From JANYBT01 sp038211475 (GTDB taxonomy: Bacteria; Acidobacteriota; Terriglobia; Terriglobales; Acidobacteriaceae): DNA of 20,616 nt. The notes under the pieces were generated by a model. The model had not been told where the DNA came from and searched no databases. It worked only from the letters and a program-made list of their open reading frames with translations. The DNA lies in the NCBI GenBank assembly GCA_038211475.1, contig JBBQVN010000058.1, forward strand, positions 1-20,616, in the 5' to 3' direction. Shown here piece by piece: positions 20,313-20,616 of the stretch. Position numbers and translations under genes: made by a program. How positions within the stretch are numbered: the first letter of the stretch is position 1; every line of letters starts with the position of its first letter.

Positions 20313-20616
20313 GCGTCTTTCTCCGCCTGCTTGGCTTGTTGCCAGAGGGATTCTAGCTCTTCGATCGAGGCGGCTTGGGGAGTGCGGCCGGAATGATGCA
20401 ACTTGTCTTCGACCCACTGGAAGCGGCGCTTGAACTTGCGGTTGGACTTGCGCAGGGCGGACTCGGGGTCAAGAGAAAGATAGCGTGCGATGTTCACCAT
20501 GACGAAGAAAAGATCGCCGACTTCGTCTTCCATGCGGTCGCGCAAAGCCTGCGGTATGGCTTGCCCACTTGCGCCGGCGATGCCGCGGCTATGAGGTTGA
20601 GGGCCGGGCGCGGGAA
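20309..20616 (-). CDS. mazG: MazG-type nucleoside triphosphate pyrophosphohydrolase, C-terminal part (cut by window edge)
   Basis: About 102 residues lie inside the window and the frame runs open to the edge. EDEVGDLFFVMVNIARYL carries the E-x2-x-D metal-binding motif of the C-terminal MazG domain, followed by DPESALRKSNRKFKRRFQWVE and the terminal EELESLWQQAK, both typical of E. coli-type MazG. The enzyme hydrolyses (d)NTPs to NMP and pyrophosphate and helps remove abnormal nucleotides. An internal TTG at 20545 is probably just a leucine codon. Immediately upstream the translation is Pro/Gly/Ala-rich (APGPQPHSRGIAGASGQA), unusual for the expected helical region, so this part may be a loop insertion. 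The stop codon overlaps the GNAT start by 4 bases. Confidence 0.88.
   Translation of the reverse strand, partial: PAPGPQPHSRGIAGASGQAIPQALRDRMEDEVGDLFFVMVNIARYLSLDPESALRKSNRKFKRRFQWVEDKLHHSGRTPQAASIEELESLWQQAKQAEKDA

Overview
This is a GC-rich chromosomal window whose genes on both strands favour G-ending codons on their coding strand. The gene content (an ECF sigma/anti-sigma pair, a DHOR-type cytochrome c, GH57, a Spy-like protein, an enolase-superfamily MenC/NSAR with a GNAT partner, MazG) and the short GC hairpin repeats between genes suggest a soil bacterium of the Acidobacteriota (Koribacter/Terriglobia type). That placement is an inference from style and gene set. No rRNA is present to confirm it.

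Layout. Positions 1-50 hold the 5' half of an initiator tRNA on the minus strand. A small membrane protein (82-519, minus) diverges from an ECF sigma factor and a soluble zinc anti-sigma factor (634-1532), which end in a strong intrinsic terminator. Positions 1600-1935 and 2610-2880 are repeat-rich intergenic DNA flanking a PD-(D/E)XK nuclease-like gene (1980-2609). An SRAP/YedK-type abasic-site protein follows (2920-3702) and carries an unusual five-unit hexapeptide insertion. After an apparently gene-free 0.6 kb come a secreted di-heme cytochrome c oxidoreductase (4291-5850), a RelE/ParE-type toxin-antitoxin pair with C-rich codons (6038-6573) and a GH57 glycosidase (6819-9068).

The middle of the window has a minus-strand pair, an LLM-class flavin monooxygenase followed by a nitroreductase (11023-9207). 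Next to it are a secreted glycine-rich protein (11854-11216, minus) and, divergently, a Spy/CpxP-like periplasmic protein with a Met/His-rich tail (12235-12744). A probable three-gene unit comes next: an ABC exporter, a SAM methyltransferase and an FAD-dependent oxidoreductase (12909-16427), ending at a cluster of REP-like hairpins. A second methyltransferase (17337-16690, minus) and a secreted protein of unknown role (17505-18377) follow.

The right end is a tightly coupled minus-strand operon, mazG (cut by the window edge), then a GNAT acyltransferase, then MenC/N-succinylamino acid racemase (20616-18421), joined by ATGA and TAATG overlaps. The GNAT-racemase pair fits a D- to L-amino acid conversion route better than menaquinone synthesis. 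I saw no CRISPR array, transposase, phage module or clearly new multi-gene system. The most distinctive signals are the hexapeptide tandem repeat inside SRAP, the GNAT/NSAR operon, the dispersed hairpin and heptamer repeats, and several genes whose start codons lie a few bases after a -10 box without a Shine-Dalgarno sequence.
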